Assembly: GCA_016867035.1 (NCBI GenBank)
Contig: VGKO01000004.1
Location: forward strand, 1-43,333
DNA length: 43,333 nucleotides
Direction: 5' to 3'
Source: Candidatus Pacearchaeota archaeon
GTDB taxonomy: Archaea > Nanobdellota > Nanobdellia > Pacearchaeales > GW2011-AR1
A program made the position numbers and the translations under genes. Numbering within the stretch: position 1 is the stretch's first letter; each line of letters opens with the position of its first letter. The notes beneath the pieces are model-generated. The model searched no databases, was not told the origin of the DNA, and was given only the letters and a program-made list of their open reading frames with translations. Below are positions 43,207 to 43,333 of this stretch, one piece after another.

Positions 43207-43333
43207 TTAAATTGCGAAATCTTCATCAATATCCTCGGGTTCTTGTAGCAAGTCTCCTGAAGTAATTATTCCAACAAGTTTATCGTTTTTTAAAACAGGA
43301 AGATGTTTTATTTTATTTTTAGCCATCAGTTTT
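43207..43333 (-). CDS. CBS-domain protein, C-terminal end (runs off the window)
   Basis: LMAKNKIKHLPVLKNDKLVGIITSGDLLQEPEDIDEDFAI*. Confidence 0.8.
   Translation of the reverse strand, partial: KLMAKNKIKHLPVLKNDKLVGIITSGDLLQEPEDIDEDFAI

Overview
AT-rich, gene-dense archaeal chromosome segment. The aIF5B N-terminus, archaeal-type uS10, PvlArgDC, leaderless TATA-box promoters and many small zinc/Fe-S and membrane proteins suggest a DPANN-type lineage such as Pacearchaeota/Woesearchaeota; this placement is inference, with no search run. Most of the window is housekeeping: a nucleotide block (dcd, ndk, dCMP deaminase, thyX, tmk, dNT-like HAD, nrdR-nrdD-nrdG), a redox block (GlcD/GlcF-like trio, rubrerythrin, ferredoxin, 2-oxoacid:ferredoxin oxidoreductase, [FeFe]-hydrogenase H-domain-like protein), a chorismate mutase/TyrA/SDR/Lrp locus, one tRNA-Ser(GGA) and one tRNA-Lys(TTT). 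No CRISPR array, rRNA or recognisable transposase was seen. Main items for follow-up: (1) a chain of hairpins just downstream of tRNA-Lys, ending in a direct copy of the tRNA 3' end (att-like duplication) and followed by an ORFan block with a Q/N-rich protein; (2) a predicted ADP-ribosyltransferase-like domain fused to a Nudix hydrolase; (3) a close-looking archaeal homologue of the ArmA/Kgm aminoglycoside-resistance 16S rRNA methyltransferases; (4) an archaeal homologue of the queuosine-salvage enzyme QNG1 (DUF2419); (5) a stand-alone H-cluster domain lacking the proton-relay cysteine; (6) NrdD fused to a C-terminal redoxin, with a perfect 18-bp palindrome over the predicted nrdR-nrdD start site; (7) a two-hairpin leader with an F/W/Y-containing uORF in front of chorismate mutase. 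Three small genes look frameshifted, so assembly indels should be excluded.
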